From Bacteroidota bacterium (GTDB taxonomy: Bacteria > Bacteroidota > Bacteroidia > Bacteroidales > Prolixibacteraceae), in contig JAUXUF010000129.1 of NCBI GenBank assembly GCA_030684645.1, positions 1 through 63,649 on the forward strand: a stretch of DNA of 63,649 nt, read 5' to 3'. This document shows positions 36,934 through 45,656 of the stretch, one piece after another. Numbering within the stretch: the stretch's first letter is position 1; every line of letters starts with the position of its first letter. Both the position numbers and the translations under genes were made by a program. The notes beneath the pieces are model-generated. The model was given only the letters and a program-made list of their open reading frames with translations, did not search any database and was not told the origin of the DNA.

Positions 36934-37353
36934 ATGCGAAAAGAAAAAATGATAGAAATGGTCATGCACCAAACAGATAGTAACCTCACTGCCGAACAAA
37001 TTGCTGGTCAGGTTGAAGCTGCATGTAATAAATATAGTCTGGCCTTGCTTCAAACCTATAATTATCACGAGATCGTTGAAACGAAAGGCTTTCCTATCCA
37101 AAGGAAAGTGTTTGTTTACAATATTTGTCAGGCAAAAACAGCATCGATGATGCTCACATCAAATCCTGAGTTTTCAACATTTATGCCCTGTACCTTAGCA
37201 GTGTATGAAGTAAACAACAAAACGGTTCTCTCTACAATGAACATGGAAATAATGCTCGAAGCAGTTAAATCGAATAAAGAATTGTATAATCAGGCATCAA
37301 ACCTGTTTAAGTCATTCACCCAAATGATGGACGAACTGGCTGCCGGAAAATAA
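36934..37353 (+). CDS. DUF302 protein
   Basis: A 139-residue protein with a DUF302-like core (YSLALLQTYNYHEIVETKGFPIQRKVFVYNICQAKTAS, then PEFSTFMPCTLAVYE). The family is often found beside sulfur-oxidation and metal-resistance genes; no activity is established. It is the last gene of the sulfur operon and a hairpin follows 20 bp later. Confidence 0.78.
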   Translation: MRKEKMIEMVMHQTDSNLTAEQIAGQVEAACNKYSLALLQTYNYHEIVETKGFPIQRKVFVYNICQAKTASMMLTSNPEFSTFMPCTLAVYEVNNKTVLSTMNMEIMLEAVKSNKELYNQASNLFKSFTQMMDELAAGK

Positions 37354-37372
37354 AATAGATGTACTGAAATAA

Positions 37373-37403
37373 TTGATCTGGTGGAATAAAGCCACTGGAT
37401 CAA
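37373..37403 (+). terminator. Hairpin after the sulfur operon
   Basis: A 12-bp stem (37373-37384 with 37392-37403, two G-U pairs) with a 7-nt loop lies 20 bp after the DUF302 stop codon. Only three T follow it, so termination strength is uncertain. The rest of the gap to 37557 shows nothing I can assign. Confidence 0.4.
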
Positions 37404-37557
37404 TTTATGAATCTTAGTTAGAGCGTTAATCGCAATACATTATTTATTCCGCTCCCTGTGGATAATCGAAAAAGGGTAAGGCATGTTTTCCTGACTCTGA
37501 AGTAAAGCCGTATAGGTTTGGTTGATTAAATCAAATTTTGTAAAATATGACTTTGCA

Positions 37558-38658
37558 CTAAAACACAGGAACGACATGATCAAACCGGAAGGTCGGTTCA
37601 GGCCGTCCTGGACTCAAACATCTCAGTGCCAAGATTTTTACATCAAGTTGACCACGGGTTGAATCAAGCATTTCGCGTACCACGAGTTCGAGTGCTTCAG
37701 GACTCATTTCCACACGGGCATTTAGAGTTAAACGAGCCTCAGTTCCAATTCCGGCCGATCCGCGAAAATTAAGCGTATCACCCATCCCTGTTAAATTACC
37801 CATCAGGTATTGATCTCCAGATTCGAGCATCATTTTTACATGGCCAACTGAAGCCCTAATGTTGTCGAACTGCTGACTTAGCCCTTGCATGAAATTTCGT
37901 GCAAAAATATCCCAATCCGTCAGCTCTCCATTTAACATGATCGTGCTGTTAAGCCATCCCAAAACAGCTTCACCTTCGGCATAAACATCGTAATCAACCT
38001 CGACAAGGCGCTGTCCGGCATCGGTACGATTCAATACTTCATTCAGCCATTCATCAACTCCTGTCCTGCTCTTTGAACTAATCGTCATGACTTCAGAATC
38101 CGGAAAGTTCAGTTTCACCCGTTCTTTCAGCTTTTCCAAATCTTTTGGGAAAAGCAGGTCAGCTTTACTAATCAGGATAAGATCACTCTCTTCCAGCTGT
38201 TTGCGAAATATATAAGCAGCGCTTGGGTGTAATCCGGCCGTACTTCCATCAAGAATATTAGTCAGGCGCACCGGATCGGCCATCACTGAAAGCGGACTGA
38301 CCAACAATTCACCTTTCATACTTTCTTTAAGCGGCTGGACAATGGTAGCCGAAAGATCAGTACAACTGCCAACCGGTTCAGCAATGATTACATCGGCATT
38401 GGCATCATCACGAACCTGCCTCATGGCATTGATCAGTCCGTTAAAATTACAGCAGAAACAGCTGCCGCTTACTTCGGCAACCTTCACTTCGTCACGCGAT
38501 AAAATAGCAGTATCGACTAATTCAGAAGCCTGGTCGTTAGTAATCAATCCTATTCGCTTACCATTTTCCATTAACCGCTGGGCAGCTTCCCATAACAAAG
38601 TGGTTTTTCCTGCACCAAGGAATCCACCAACCAATATAAGTCGTGTTGTTTTCATCAT
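37558..38658 (-). CDS. G3E-family GTPase (CobW/YjiA-like)
   Basis: A 366-residue P-loop GTPase: Walker A GGFLGAGKTT near residue 13, the metal-binding CxCC motif SGSCFCCN near 66, IAEPVGSC near 92 and SKAD near 165. G3E proteins deliver or insert metals (Zn, Ni, Co) into client proteins. No client enzyme is adjacent. It lies 6 bp downstream of an aquaporin remnant and is probably co-transcribed with it. Confidence 0.85.
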   Translation of the reverse strand: MMKTTRLILVGGFLGAGKTTLLWEAAQRLMENGKRIGLITNDQASELVDTAILSRDEVKVAEVSGSCFCCNFNGLINAMRQVRDDANADVIIAEPVGSCTDLSATIVQPLKESMKGELLVSPLSVMADPVRLTNILDGSTAGLHPSAAYIFRKQLEESDLILISKADLLFPKDLEKLKERVKLNFPDSEVMTISSKSRTGVDEWLNEVLNRTDAGQRLVEVDYDVYAEGEAVLGWLNSTIMLNGELTDWDIFARNFMQGLSQQFDNIRASVGHVKMMLESGDQYLMGNLTGMGDTLNFRGSAGIGTEARLTLNARVEMSPEALELVVREMLDSTRGQLDVKILALRCLSPGRPEPTFRFDHVVPVF

Positions 38659-38664
38659 TTTCGT

Positions 38665-38901
38665 TTATTTTTGAAGTGGTTCGTCGTTGGCGCAATTACA
38701 CGATAGTACCGAACGGTTCATCGCCGGTTCAAGTATATTTACAAAAAACAGTGAAGCCAGGATTCCGCCCAGGATTGGAGCCGGGATGTAAACAAAGAAA
38801 AAGCCTCCTGCATGGTCAGGAAATGCAGCAGAGCCCCAACCAAATAAAACCAGCATAAAAGCGCCCAGCGTTTCGCCAATAAACTCTTTTGAATATCTCA
38901 A
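38665..38901 (-). pseudogene. Internally deleted aquaporin/MIP-family remnant
   Basis: The 78-codon frame begins like an MIP channel (EFIGETLGAFMLVLFGWGSAAF, the TM1 pattern). It then jumps straight to a TM6-like end (GGFFFVYIPAPILGGILASLFF). The two NPA loops and about four membrane helices are missing, so it cannot be a functional channel; an in-frame deletion of roughly 170 codons would explain it. Promoter and spacing to the downstream GTPase are intact, so it may still serve translation of that gene. It could alternatively be a short membrane protein in its own right. Confidence 0.5.
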
Positions 38902-38965
38902 TATTTTAGCCTCGTTAGTTTATAATTCAGTTCAGCTTATGTTTTATTCGTGCTGATTAATGGCG

Positions 38966-38994
38966 CAAATATATTGAAATCGTAAAAAACACAA
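38966..38994 (-). promoter_or_regulatory. Promoter of the aquaporin remnant/G3E GTPase operon
   Basis: On the minus strand TTG (38994-38992) and TATATTTG (38973-38966) are 18 bp apart, about 65 bp before the start codon at 38901. Confidence 0.6.
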
Positions 38995-39057
38995 GCTGAG
39001 TTTAAACTTGTTAACAAAACTAATTCAGTTGAAAAGTTCAACCAATTAGATTAAACA

Positions 39058-39065
39058 TACCTTTG
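39058..39065 (+). promoter_or_regulatory. -7 promoter element of the copper cluster
   Basis: TACCTTTG matches TAnnTTTG, 37 bp before the ATG at 39103. The nearest TTG is 26 bp upstream, too far for a good -33 element, as would fit an activator-dependent promoter. Confidence 0.4.
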
Positions 39066-39102
39066 GAGAACATTTTTCAGTTAATTCTGTTTGACTAATT
39101 AA

Positions 39103-39522
39103 ATGAAAAAACTTTTTTCCATATCATTCACTCTGCTCATTTTGCTTTCGGGTATGCATTTTTCGATTGCCACACATTACTGTGGTGATGAAATTGCTGC
39201 AACCAAAGCATCATTCACCGGCGAGCTGGCTACTTGTGGTATGGAAGGTCCGTCTGACCAACATTCAACTCCGGGCAATCAAATTGAAAATCATTGTTGT
39301 GACAACAGCATTTCCGTTTTTGCTGTCGATCAAAATTATGCCCCATCATTTACCGAATTCACTTCGTTTTCACAACCACTTTTACAGGTTTTTATTGTAC
39401 CTGTAAATCCTGAAATACATTCGCTTACCGCTATTAATCTGAATAGCACAGATAGCAGTCCGCCTGAAAACATTCTGGTACACGCTGTAAGTCTGCCCAA
39501 AATTTGTGTTTTCCTGATCTGA
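39103..39522 (+). CDS. HYC_CC_PP-family secreted protein
   Basis: A 139-residue protein with a signal peptide (about 1-23) and the three hallmarks that name the family: HYC (near residue 26), a CC pair in NHCCDN (near 66) and SPPE (near 124). The paired Cys and nearby His suggest metal binding. It is the first gene of the copper/silver efflux cluster. Confidence 0.78.
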   Translation: MKKLFSISFTLLILLSGMHFSIATHYCGDEIAATKASFTGELATCGMEGPSDQHSTPGNQIENHCCDNSISVFAVDQNYAPSFTEFTSFSQPLLQVFIVPVNPEIHSLTAINLNSTDSSPPENILVHAVSLPKICVFLI

Positions 39523-39635
39523 TTTTATTGAATATTATTTTCAGTAGAAAACTTTCTATTGAAAAATTTCGTCTTGGTACTTAAAACTTGTATCCGGATA
39601 ATTTCTATTATTCAATAACATTAATTTTCAAAATC

Positions 39636-39989
39636 ATGAAAACTGTAAAAATTATATTAGTTGCCTTATTGGCAACAACTTTGGGTGTAAACTCTTATGC
39701 TCAAACCAACAATCAATCACAAGTGCTAACTGAAAAAACTGAAATAATTAAAGTTTCAGGAAACTGTGATATGTGTAAAGCACGTATCGAGAAGGCTGCA
39801 AAGCTGGATGGCGTTTCGAAAGCCGAATGGAACAAAAAAGACAAAACCCTGACTGCAACTTTCAATCCGGCAAAAACAAACATGAACGAAATTGGGAAAA
39901 AAGTTGCAGCTGCCGGTCACGATACTGAAAAGATGAAGGCGAATGAAACAGCCTACGACAAGCTTCCTGGCTGTTGCCAATACAGGTAG
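39636..39989 (+). CDS. Exported heavy-metal-associated (HMA) domain protein
   Basis: A 117-residue protein with a signal peptide (cleavage near SYAQ) and one ferredoxin-like HMA domain whose metal loop is SGNCDMCKARIE (C-x2-C). It ends in an unusual tail, DKLPGCCQYR. The domain and tail are closely repeated at the C-terminus of the CusB-like protein at 45657. It probably acts as a periplasmic copper chaperone for the efflux complex. The Met at 39636 is preferred over a start at 39588 because it begins the signal peptide. Confidence 0.85.
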   Translation: MKTVKIILVALLATTLGVNSYAQTNNQSQVLTEKTEIIKVSGNCDMCKARIEKAAKLDGVSKAEWNKKDKTLTATFNPAKTNMNEIGKKVAAAGHDTEKMKANETAYDKLPGCCQYR

Positions 39990-39990
39990 A

Positions 39991-40025
39991 AAAGCCCCCT
40001 AAATCCCCCAAATGGGGGACTTTTC
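39991..40025. repeat. Dispersed palindromic intergenic repeat
   Basis: A C-run/G-run hairpin (CCCCCA...TGGGGG) with AAAAGCCCCCTAAAT on one side and ACTTTTC on the other, a form common between genes in Bacteroidota. It starts immediately after the HMA gene stop codon. Confidence 0.6.
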
Positions 40026-40083
40026 GATCTGCAAAATCATTACAAATGCTTGTAAAATAGCACCGCTTGAAATTTTCATTGCC

Positions 40084-40127
40084 CAAACTCCCTTCCCTTT
40101 TGGGGAAGGGCCGGGGATGGGGCTTTA
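40084..40127. repeat. Dispersed palindromic intergenic repeat
   Basis: CTTCCC/GGGAAG arms followed by a GGCCGGGGATGGGG stretch, another repeat type seen between Bacteroidota genes. It ends 12 bp before the CusA-like ATG, so it lies in that gene's translation-initiation region. Confidence 0.55.
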
Positions 40128-40139
40128 AATTTTACCATC

Positions 40140-43100
40140 ATGTTTAACGGACTTATAAAATATTTTCTAAACAACCGGCTGATTACCTTCATTTTACTGC
40201 TCACGTTCATCGTATATGGAGCCGTAACCATGCCGTTTAACTGGGACACGGGCATTTTGCCCCGTAACCCGATTCCGGTAGATGCGATCCCGGATATTGG
40301 CGACAACCAGCAGATTATCGCTACCGAATGGATGGGCCGCTCGCCTCGCGACATCGAGGATCAGATCACCTACCCACTAACTTCAACCTTACTTGGAGTG
40401 CCTGGAGTTAAGACTATACGAAGTACCTCCATGTTCGGCATGTCGTTTATCTACATCATTTTTAAAGACGATGTGGAGTTCTACTGGAGCCGGTCACGTA
40501 TCCTCGAAAAACTCAATTCACTTCCTTCCGGAACCTTGCCTCCAGGCGTTCAACCCTCGCTTGGACCTGATGCCACCGCACTTGGACAAATATTCTGGTA
40601 CACGCTGGAAGGCCGTGATCCGAAAACGGGTAAACCAACCGGTGGCTGGGATCCTCATGAATTACGAACGGTTCAGGATTATTACGTCAAATATTCATTG
40701 GCTACTGCCGAAGGTGTTTCCGAAGTAGCCTCCATCGGTGGATTCGTCAAAGAGTACCAGGTGGACCTCAATCCTGACGCTATGAAAGCTTCCGGAGTGA
40801 CGGTAATGGATATGATGCAGGCGGTGAAAAAAAGTAACCTCGACATTGGCGCCGAAACCATTGAGCTGAACAAAGTTGAATATGTCATTCGCGGTCTGGG
40901 TTACCTGAAAAGTTTGGATGACCTGAAACTGGCTGTTGTGGCTGTTCGCAACAATGTGCCTGTTCGGGTCGGCGATGTGGCACGCGTTTCGTTTGGCCCG
41001 GCCACCCGGCGTGGTGGCCTCGACAAAGGTGGCGCCGAAGCCGCCGGTGCAGTGGTTGTTGCACGCTATGGTTCGAATCCCATGGCTGTAATTAAAAATG
41101 TAAAAGAGAAAATAAAGGAAATAGCGCCGGGACTTCCTTCCAAAGTGCTGCCCGATGGAACCGTGTCGAAAGTGACCGTTGTTCCGTTTTATGATCGTAC
41201 CGGCCTGATTCAGGAAACCATTGGTACGCTCCAATCAGCGCTTTCACACGAAATTCTCATCAGTATCATTGTCATCATTGTGCTGATGTTTAACCTGAGG
41301 GCTTCAATATTGATTGCTGGATTACTGCCCGTTGCCGTTTTGATGACGTTTATCGCTATGAGCCTGTTTGGCGTGGATGCCAATATCGTTGCACTTTCGG
41401 GAATAGCTATTGCCATCGGGGTGATGGTCGATGTCGGGATTGTGTTTGTCGAGAACATGATCCGCCATCTGGAGATGCCTGAAAATGAAGGTGTCCAGGG
41501 TGAAAAACTGAAAGCGGTGATTTATGAAGCCACCATTGAAGTATCGTCAGCTATTACCACGGCGTTGCTCACAACCATTGTCAGCTTTTTACCGGTATTT
41601 GCGATGCAGGCTTCCGAAGGAAAATTATTCCGGCCGCTGGCTTTTACCAAAACGTTTGCCCTGTTGGCTTCGTTTCTGTTGGGAGTGGTTGTTTTACCAA
41701 CCCTGGCGAACTTTCTGTTCTCCATTCGATTCGACCGCAAACGGTTCAGCTGGATTTTTAATTCAATACTGATAATACTTGGTCTGGCAGCTGTAATTTT
41801 TTGGGGAACCTGGCAGGCGCTTGCGTTACCGGCCATTGGAATTAATAACCTTTTAGCTTCACGCTGGCCCGAAAAACGAAAAAACTTCCCTAACCTGTTC
41901 AATATCGGAATTACGCTTCTGTTTGCGGTTTTCTTTCTTACCGAAGAATGGCTTCCTCTTGGAGCGCACAACAGTTTTATAACCAACTTTCTGTTTGTTG
42001 CCGGAATTGTTGCCTTTGTTCTGAGTTTGCTCATGGCGATGGTTCACTTTTACGAACCGGTATTGCGCTGGTGTCTCCGGCATAAGTGGCAGTTCCTGAT
42101 GTTGCCGGTATTTACCGTATTGTTTGGCATAAATATATGGCTTGGTTTCGACACACTTTTTGGTGTTGTTGCTAAAGGGACCAATGCAGTAGGATGGGAT
42201 ATCCGGCAAACTTCTTTTTGGAAAAGTGCGGACGAAACATTCCCCGGTATTGGCAAGGAATTTATGCCGGCGCTGAATGAAGGTTCGTTTTTGCTGATGC
42301 CAACCAGTATGCCACATGCCGGAATTGAGCAGAACGTGGATTACGTCAAGGATTTGGACAAACGACTGATGTCGATTCCTGAAGTAGATGTGGCGGTTGG
42401 AAAATGGGGCCGGGTGAATTCCGCTTTGGATCCGGCGCCGGTGCAGATGTTCGAAAATACGATCAATTATTTACCTGAATATATTCTGAATGAAGACGGT
42501 CACCGCATGAAGTTTAAAGTGGACCATGACGATAATTTTGTCCTGACCGACGGAAAGACTTATAATCCGGAACGGGAAGGGTTTAAAAAGATTAATCCCA
42601 AATTGCTGATTGCGGACGATCACGGCGAATATTTCAGGCAATGGAGAAAAGAGATTAAATCGCCGGATGATATCTGGAACGAAATTGTGCAAGTGACCAA
42701 TTTACCCGGACTGACGTCAGCTCCGAAATTACAGCCAATTCAAACTCGTTTGGTCATGCTTTCAACCGGAATGCGTGCACCGATGGGTCTGAAGGTATTT
42801 GGCCCTGATCTGGAATCGATCGAAAAAGCAGGACTCGATCTGGAGCGTTTGCTGAAAAAGGCACCGGGCGTGGTTCCTTCGTCAGTATTTTATGATCGTG
42901 CAGTTGGTGCGCCATACCTTGAAATCAAACTGAACCGTGCTGCAATTGCCCGATACGGAATGACAATCAGCGATATACAGGAGGTACTTCAGGCTGCTGT
43001 GGGTGGAATGGCGCTGACAACGACCGTTGAAGGACGTGAACGCTTCCCGGTCAGGTTACGTTATCCTCGCGAATTGCGCACCACTCCTGAAGAATTGGAA

Positions 43101-44006
43101 AAAATTCTGGTACCATCGATGGGCGGTACCCAGGTTCCGTTGGGCGAACTGGCCGACTTTAATTATACCCGCGGACCTCAGATGATCCGTAGCGAAAACA
43201 CCTTCCTGAACGGTTATGTCATCTTCGACAAACAGCCTGGAATTGCTGAGGTGGATGTGGTCGAAAATGCGCAAAAATACCTCACAGAAAAACTGGCTTC
43301 CGGTGAATTAACACTCGCAGCCGGGGTAAACTACAAGTTTGCCGGAAACTATGAACAAGAGTTACGGGCTACCAAACGTCTGTTGGTTTTGATCCCGATT
43401 AGTCTGATTCTGGTGTTTTTGCTGCTGTTTTTTCAGTTTAAAACTGTAATAGCTTCATCTATTCATTTTTCCGGGGTGTTTGTAGCCTTTGCCGGAGGTT
43501 TTATCATGCTTTGGCTATACGGCCAGGGTTGGTTCCTGAATTTCTCTCTCGCCGGAACGAATATGCGAGACCTGTTCCAAATGCACACCATTAACCTGAG
43601 TGTGGCGGTCTGGGTGGGTTTCATTGCTCTTTTTGGTATTGCTACCGATGACGGGGTGATCATGGGAACCTATATTCACCAGGTTTTTGAGGAACGGAAA
43701 CCCTCTACGTTAACCGAAGTGCGCGAAGCCGTGGTTGAAGCCGGTAAAAAGCGTGTCCGCCCTGCCATGATGACGGCTGCCGTGGCCATTATTGCTTTAC
43801 TTCCGGTACTAACCTCAACGGGGAAAGGAGCCGACATCATGGTTCCGATGGCTATCCCGACTTTCGGTGGAATGATCATCCAGATCATGACCATGTTTGT
43901 GGTTCCGGTACTTCAATCAATATGGCGCGAAGGGGCAATCAAAAAAGAACAAAAACAATTAGCTGCTCATACACTGAGTATCGGAAAGGAGGAAAATCAT
44001 GAATAA
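40140..44006 (+). CDS. CusA/CzcA-type heavy-metal RND efflux pump
   Basis: This inner-membrane proton antiporter (1288 residues) would pump Cu(I)/Ag(I) or divalent metals through a tripartite channel. RND signatures are clear: PVDAIPDIGDNQQII near 40, the motif GIAIAIGVMVDVGIVFVENMIRH near 425, FGIATDDGVIMGTY near 1165 and the GKKRVRPAMMTA loop near 1200. It is about 240 residues longer than Escherichia coli CusA. The extra sequence, at about 525-680 and 790-860, adds hydrophobic helices after the first RND repeat and a polar insertion in the second periplasmic region. Metal specificity is inferred from neighbours. Confidence 0.93.
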   Translation: MFNGLIKYFLNNRLITFILLLTFIVYGAVTMPFNWDTGILPRNPIPVDAIPDIGDNQQIIATEWMGRSPRDIEDQITYPLTSTLLGVPGVKTIRSTSMFGMSFIYIIFKDDVEFYWSRSRILEKLNSLPSGTLPPGVQPSLGPDATALGQIFWYTLEGRDPKTGKPTGGWDPHELRTVQDYYVKYSLATAEGVSEVASIGGFVKEYQVDLNPDAMKASGVTVMDMMQAVKKSNLDIGAETIELNKVEYVIRGLGYLKSLDDLKLAVVAVRNNVPVRVGDVARVSFGPATRRGGLDKGGAEAAGAVVVARYGSNPMAVIKNVKEKIKEIAPGLPSKVLPDGTVSKVTVVPFYDRTGLIQETIGTLQSALSHEILISIIVIIVLMFNLRASILIAGLLPVAVLMTFIAMSLFGVDANIVALSGIAIAIGVMVDVGIVFVENMIRHLEMPENEGVQGEKLKAVIYEATIEVSSAITTALLTTIVSFLPVFAMQASEGKLFRPLAFTKTFALLASFLLGVVVLPTLANFLFSIRFDRKRFSWIFNSILIILGLAAVIFWGTWQALALPAIGINNLLASRWPEKRKNFPNLFNIGITLLFAVFFLTEEWLPLGAHNSFITNFLFVAGIVAFVLSLLMAMVHFYEPVLRWCLRHKWQFLMLPVFTVLFGINIWLGFDTLFGVVAKGTNAVGWDIRQTSFWKSADETFPGIGKEFMPALNEGSFLLMPTSMPHAGIEQNVDYVKDLDKRLMSIPEVDVAVGKWGRVNSALDPAPVQMFENTINYLPEYILNEDGHRMKFKVDHDDNFVLTDGKTYNPEREGFKKINPKLLIADDHGEYFRQWRKEIKSPDDIWNEIVQVTNLPGLTSAPKLQPIQTRLVMLSTGMRAPMGLKVFGPDLESIEKAGLDLERLLKKAPGVVPSSVFYDRAVGAPYLEIKLNRAAIARYGMTISDIQEVLQAAVGGMALTTTVEGRERFPVRLRYPRELRTTPEELEKILVPSMGGTQVPLGELADFNYTRGPQMIRSENTFLNGYVIFDKQPGIAEVDVVENAQKYLTEKLASGELTLAAGVNYKFAGNYEQELRATKRLLVLIPISLILVFLLLFFQFKTVIASSIHFSGVFVAFAGGFIMLWLYGQGWFLNFSLAGTNMRDLFQMHTINLSVAVWVGFIALFGIATDDGVIMGTYIHQVFEERKPSTLTEVREAVVEAGKKRVRPAMMTAAVAIIALLPVLTSTGKGADIMVPMAIPTFGGMIIQIMTMFVVPVLQSIWREGAIKKEQKQLAAHTLSIGKEENHE

Positions 44007-45639
44007 TATAAAGTTCCAGGTTTCAGGTTCCAGGTTTTTTACCCTGAAAGGGTTAAATCTGATTAACCACCGGTGGAACCGGTGGGCAAGGATCGCAAAC
44101 GAATCAACAACCCTGAAGGGGTTGAATATAAAAAGCTTTATGAGTTCAACCCTTTCAGGGCTGCTCTTGTTGATTGGCTCTTTCCGTGGGTTTCACCCAC
44201 GGTTATTCAAATTAAGTCCTGTCAGGACTTTAAAAAGGATACAATTTCTCCTGATTGCTCTTTTTCTGCTTCTATTGGCTGGAACGGTTCATGCACAGGA
44301 ATCACTGTCGGTTTATCTGGAACTGGCAGGAAAAAACAATCCGGATCTGCAGGCCAAATACCTCGAATATTCGGCGGCACTCGAAAAAGTACCGCAGGCA
44401 GGTGCACTGCCCGACCCGACAGCTCAATTGGGATTTTTCCTGAAGCCGATGCAGTTGCTGGGTGGAAATCAGTTAAGCAATATACAGGTGATGCAAATGT
44501 TTCCGTGGTTTGGAACACTGAAAGCAGCAAAAGATGAAGTATCGCAGATGGCCCTGATGAAATTCGAGGAGGCCAGCGATGTTCGCAACCTGCTTTACAG
44601 TCAGGTAAAAACATCCTGGTACCGTTTGTATCAAAAAAAGCGTGAAATAGGTATTCTGAACGAAAACCTTGATTTGCTTCGAACGCTTGAAAAGGTAGCT
44701 CTTTCTAAATATACGAATGCAAAAAGCTCCGGTTCGTCAGGAAGTCCGTCTTCAGGAAATACAGCTATGCCGGCACAATCCACCCCAAATTCAGGAGTAA
44801 TGGGAAGCATGCAAAACGGTGCATCCAATCAGGCAGCACCGGCAACTTCCGGAGGAATGGGTGGTGGATCATCATCTATGAGTTCTAAAGGTTCAGGAAT
44901 GGTTGATGTGCTTCGTGTGCAGATGGAAATCGCCGAACTGGAAAACCGGGTATCAGTCACTCAGGATTTGCTGGGTACTGAAGTGGCCCGTTTCAATAGT
45001 TTACTGGACAGGCCATCGGAAATGCCGGTTTTTATACCTGACAGTCTGAGTCCAGTTGAACTGGCTGTTGACTTGAATGCTATGTCTGACAGTCTGAAAA
45101 ACAACCCAATGTTGCGTATGACTCTTGCACAACGGGCTGCAGGGCAGGCTCAGCAAGAGATGGCGAACAGGATGGGCAAACCGATGCTTGGCGTAGGCGC
45201 CAATTATATGTTGATCGAAAAGCGCGCGGGAAATCCTTCCATGATGAATGGCAATGATATGGTTATGCCGATGGTTTCCTTCACCATTCCTTTTTTCAGT
45301 AAAAAGTACAAAGCCATGGAACGGGAAGCAGGGTTTAAAATAGAGGCATCGGAAAAATCATACAAAAATACCATGAATGGTTTGGAAGTATCCTTTCTGG
45401 AAAGTATTCAGCAGTATAAGGATGCCGGTCGCCGATTGACATTGTATCAAAAACAAGCTGCCCTGGCCCGAACAAGTGTCCGACTGCTAACAACTGCCTT
45501 TTCAGCCTCTGATTCTGACTTTGAAGAAGTGCTTCGAATGCAGACTCAATTGCTTGATTATGGATTAAATGAGCTCGCCGCCCTGACCGACAGAAATTCG
45601 ATTGGTGCACAGCTTGAATATTTGGCCGGACTTAAATAA
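43999..45639 (+). CDS. TolC/CusC-family outer-membrane efflux protein
   Basis: The mature part is a TolC-like outer-membrane channel: helical repeats such as YLELAGKNNPDLQAKYLEYSAAL near 105-127, plus a Gly/Ser/Met-rich insert at about 240-300. The signal peptide (FLLIALFLLLLAGTVHAQ) starts only near residue 78. The preceding 77 codons read through a cluster of palindromic repeats with no stop codon and no Met next to the signal peptide. The ATG at 43999 overlaps the CusA stop codon. The ancestral start may have been swallowed by repeat insertion; another start could be the Met at 44137 (residue 47). Confidence 0.85.
   Translation: MNNIKFQVSGSRFFTLKGLNLINHRWNRWARIANESTTLKGLNIKSFMSSTLSGLLLLIGSFRGFHPRLFKLSPVRTLKRIQFLLIALFLLLLAGTVHAQESLSVYLELAGKNNPDLQAKYLEYSAALEKVPQAGALPDPTAQLGFFLKPMQLLGGNQLSNIQVMQMFPWFGTLKAAKDEVSQMALMKFEEASDVRNLLYSQVKTSWYRLYQKKREIGILNENLDLLRTLEKVALSKYTNAKSSGSSGSPSSGNTAMPAQSTPNSGVMGSMQNGASNQAAPATSGGMGGGSSSMSSKGSGMVDVLRVQMEIAELENRVSVTQDLLGTEVARFNSLLDRPSEMPVFIPDSLSPVELAVDLNAMSDSLKNNPMLRMTLAQRAAGQAQQEMANRMGKPMLGVGANYMLIEKRAGNPSMMNGNDMVMPMVSFTIPFFSKKYKAMEREAGFKIEASEKSYKNTMNGLEVSFLESIQQYKDAGRRLTLYQKQAALARTSVRLLTTAFSASDSDFEEVLRMQTQLLDYGLNELAALTDRNSIGAQLEYLAGLK
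44018..44238. repeat. Cluster of REP-like palindromes inside the CusC-like reading frame
   Basis: Six short palindromes lie in a row: 44041-44053 (ACCCT/AGGGT), 44067-44085 (CCACCGGT/ACCGGTGG), 44108-44124 (CAACCC/GGGTTG), 44150-44160 (CCCT/AGGG), 44184-44202 (CCGTGGGT/ACCCACGG) and 44214-44230 (AAGTCCTG/CAGGACTT). A duplicated TTCCAGG/TTTCAGG stretch precedes them. Such clusters are normally intergenic in Bacteroidota. Confidence 0.7.
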
Positions 45640-45656
45640 TTAAAAAATACAAGACA

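Noticed and set aside
37457-37465. Perfect DnaA-box sequence (TGTGGATAA)
   Set aside because: A single nine-base match in 63 kb is near chance expectation and no cluster or AT-rich unwinding element accompanies it, so it is not called an origin.
40695-41234. 179-residue antisense frame in the CusA-like gene
   Set aside because: His/Phe/Asn-rich shadow of the RND pump frame with no family features; several similar frames lie opposite cusA.
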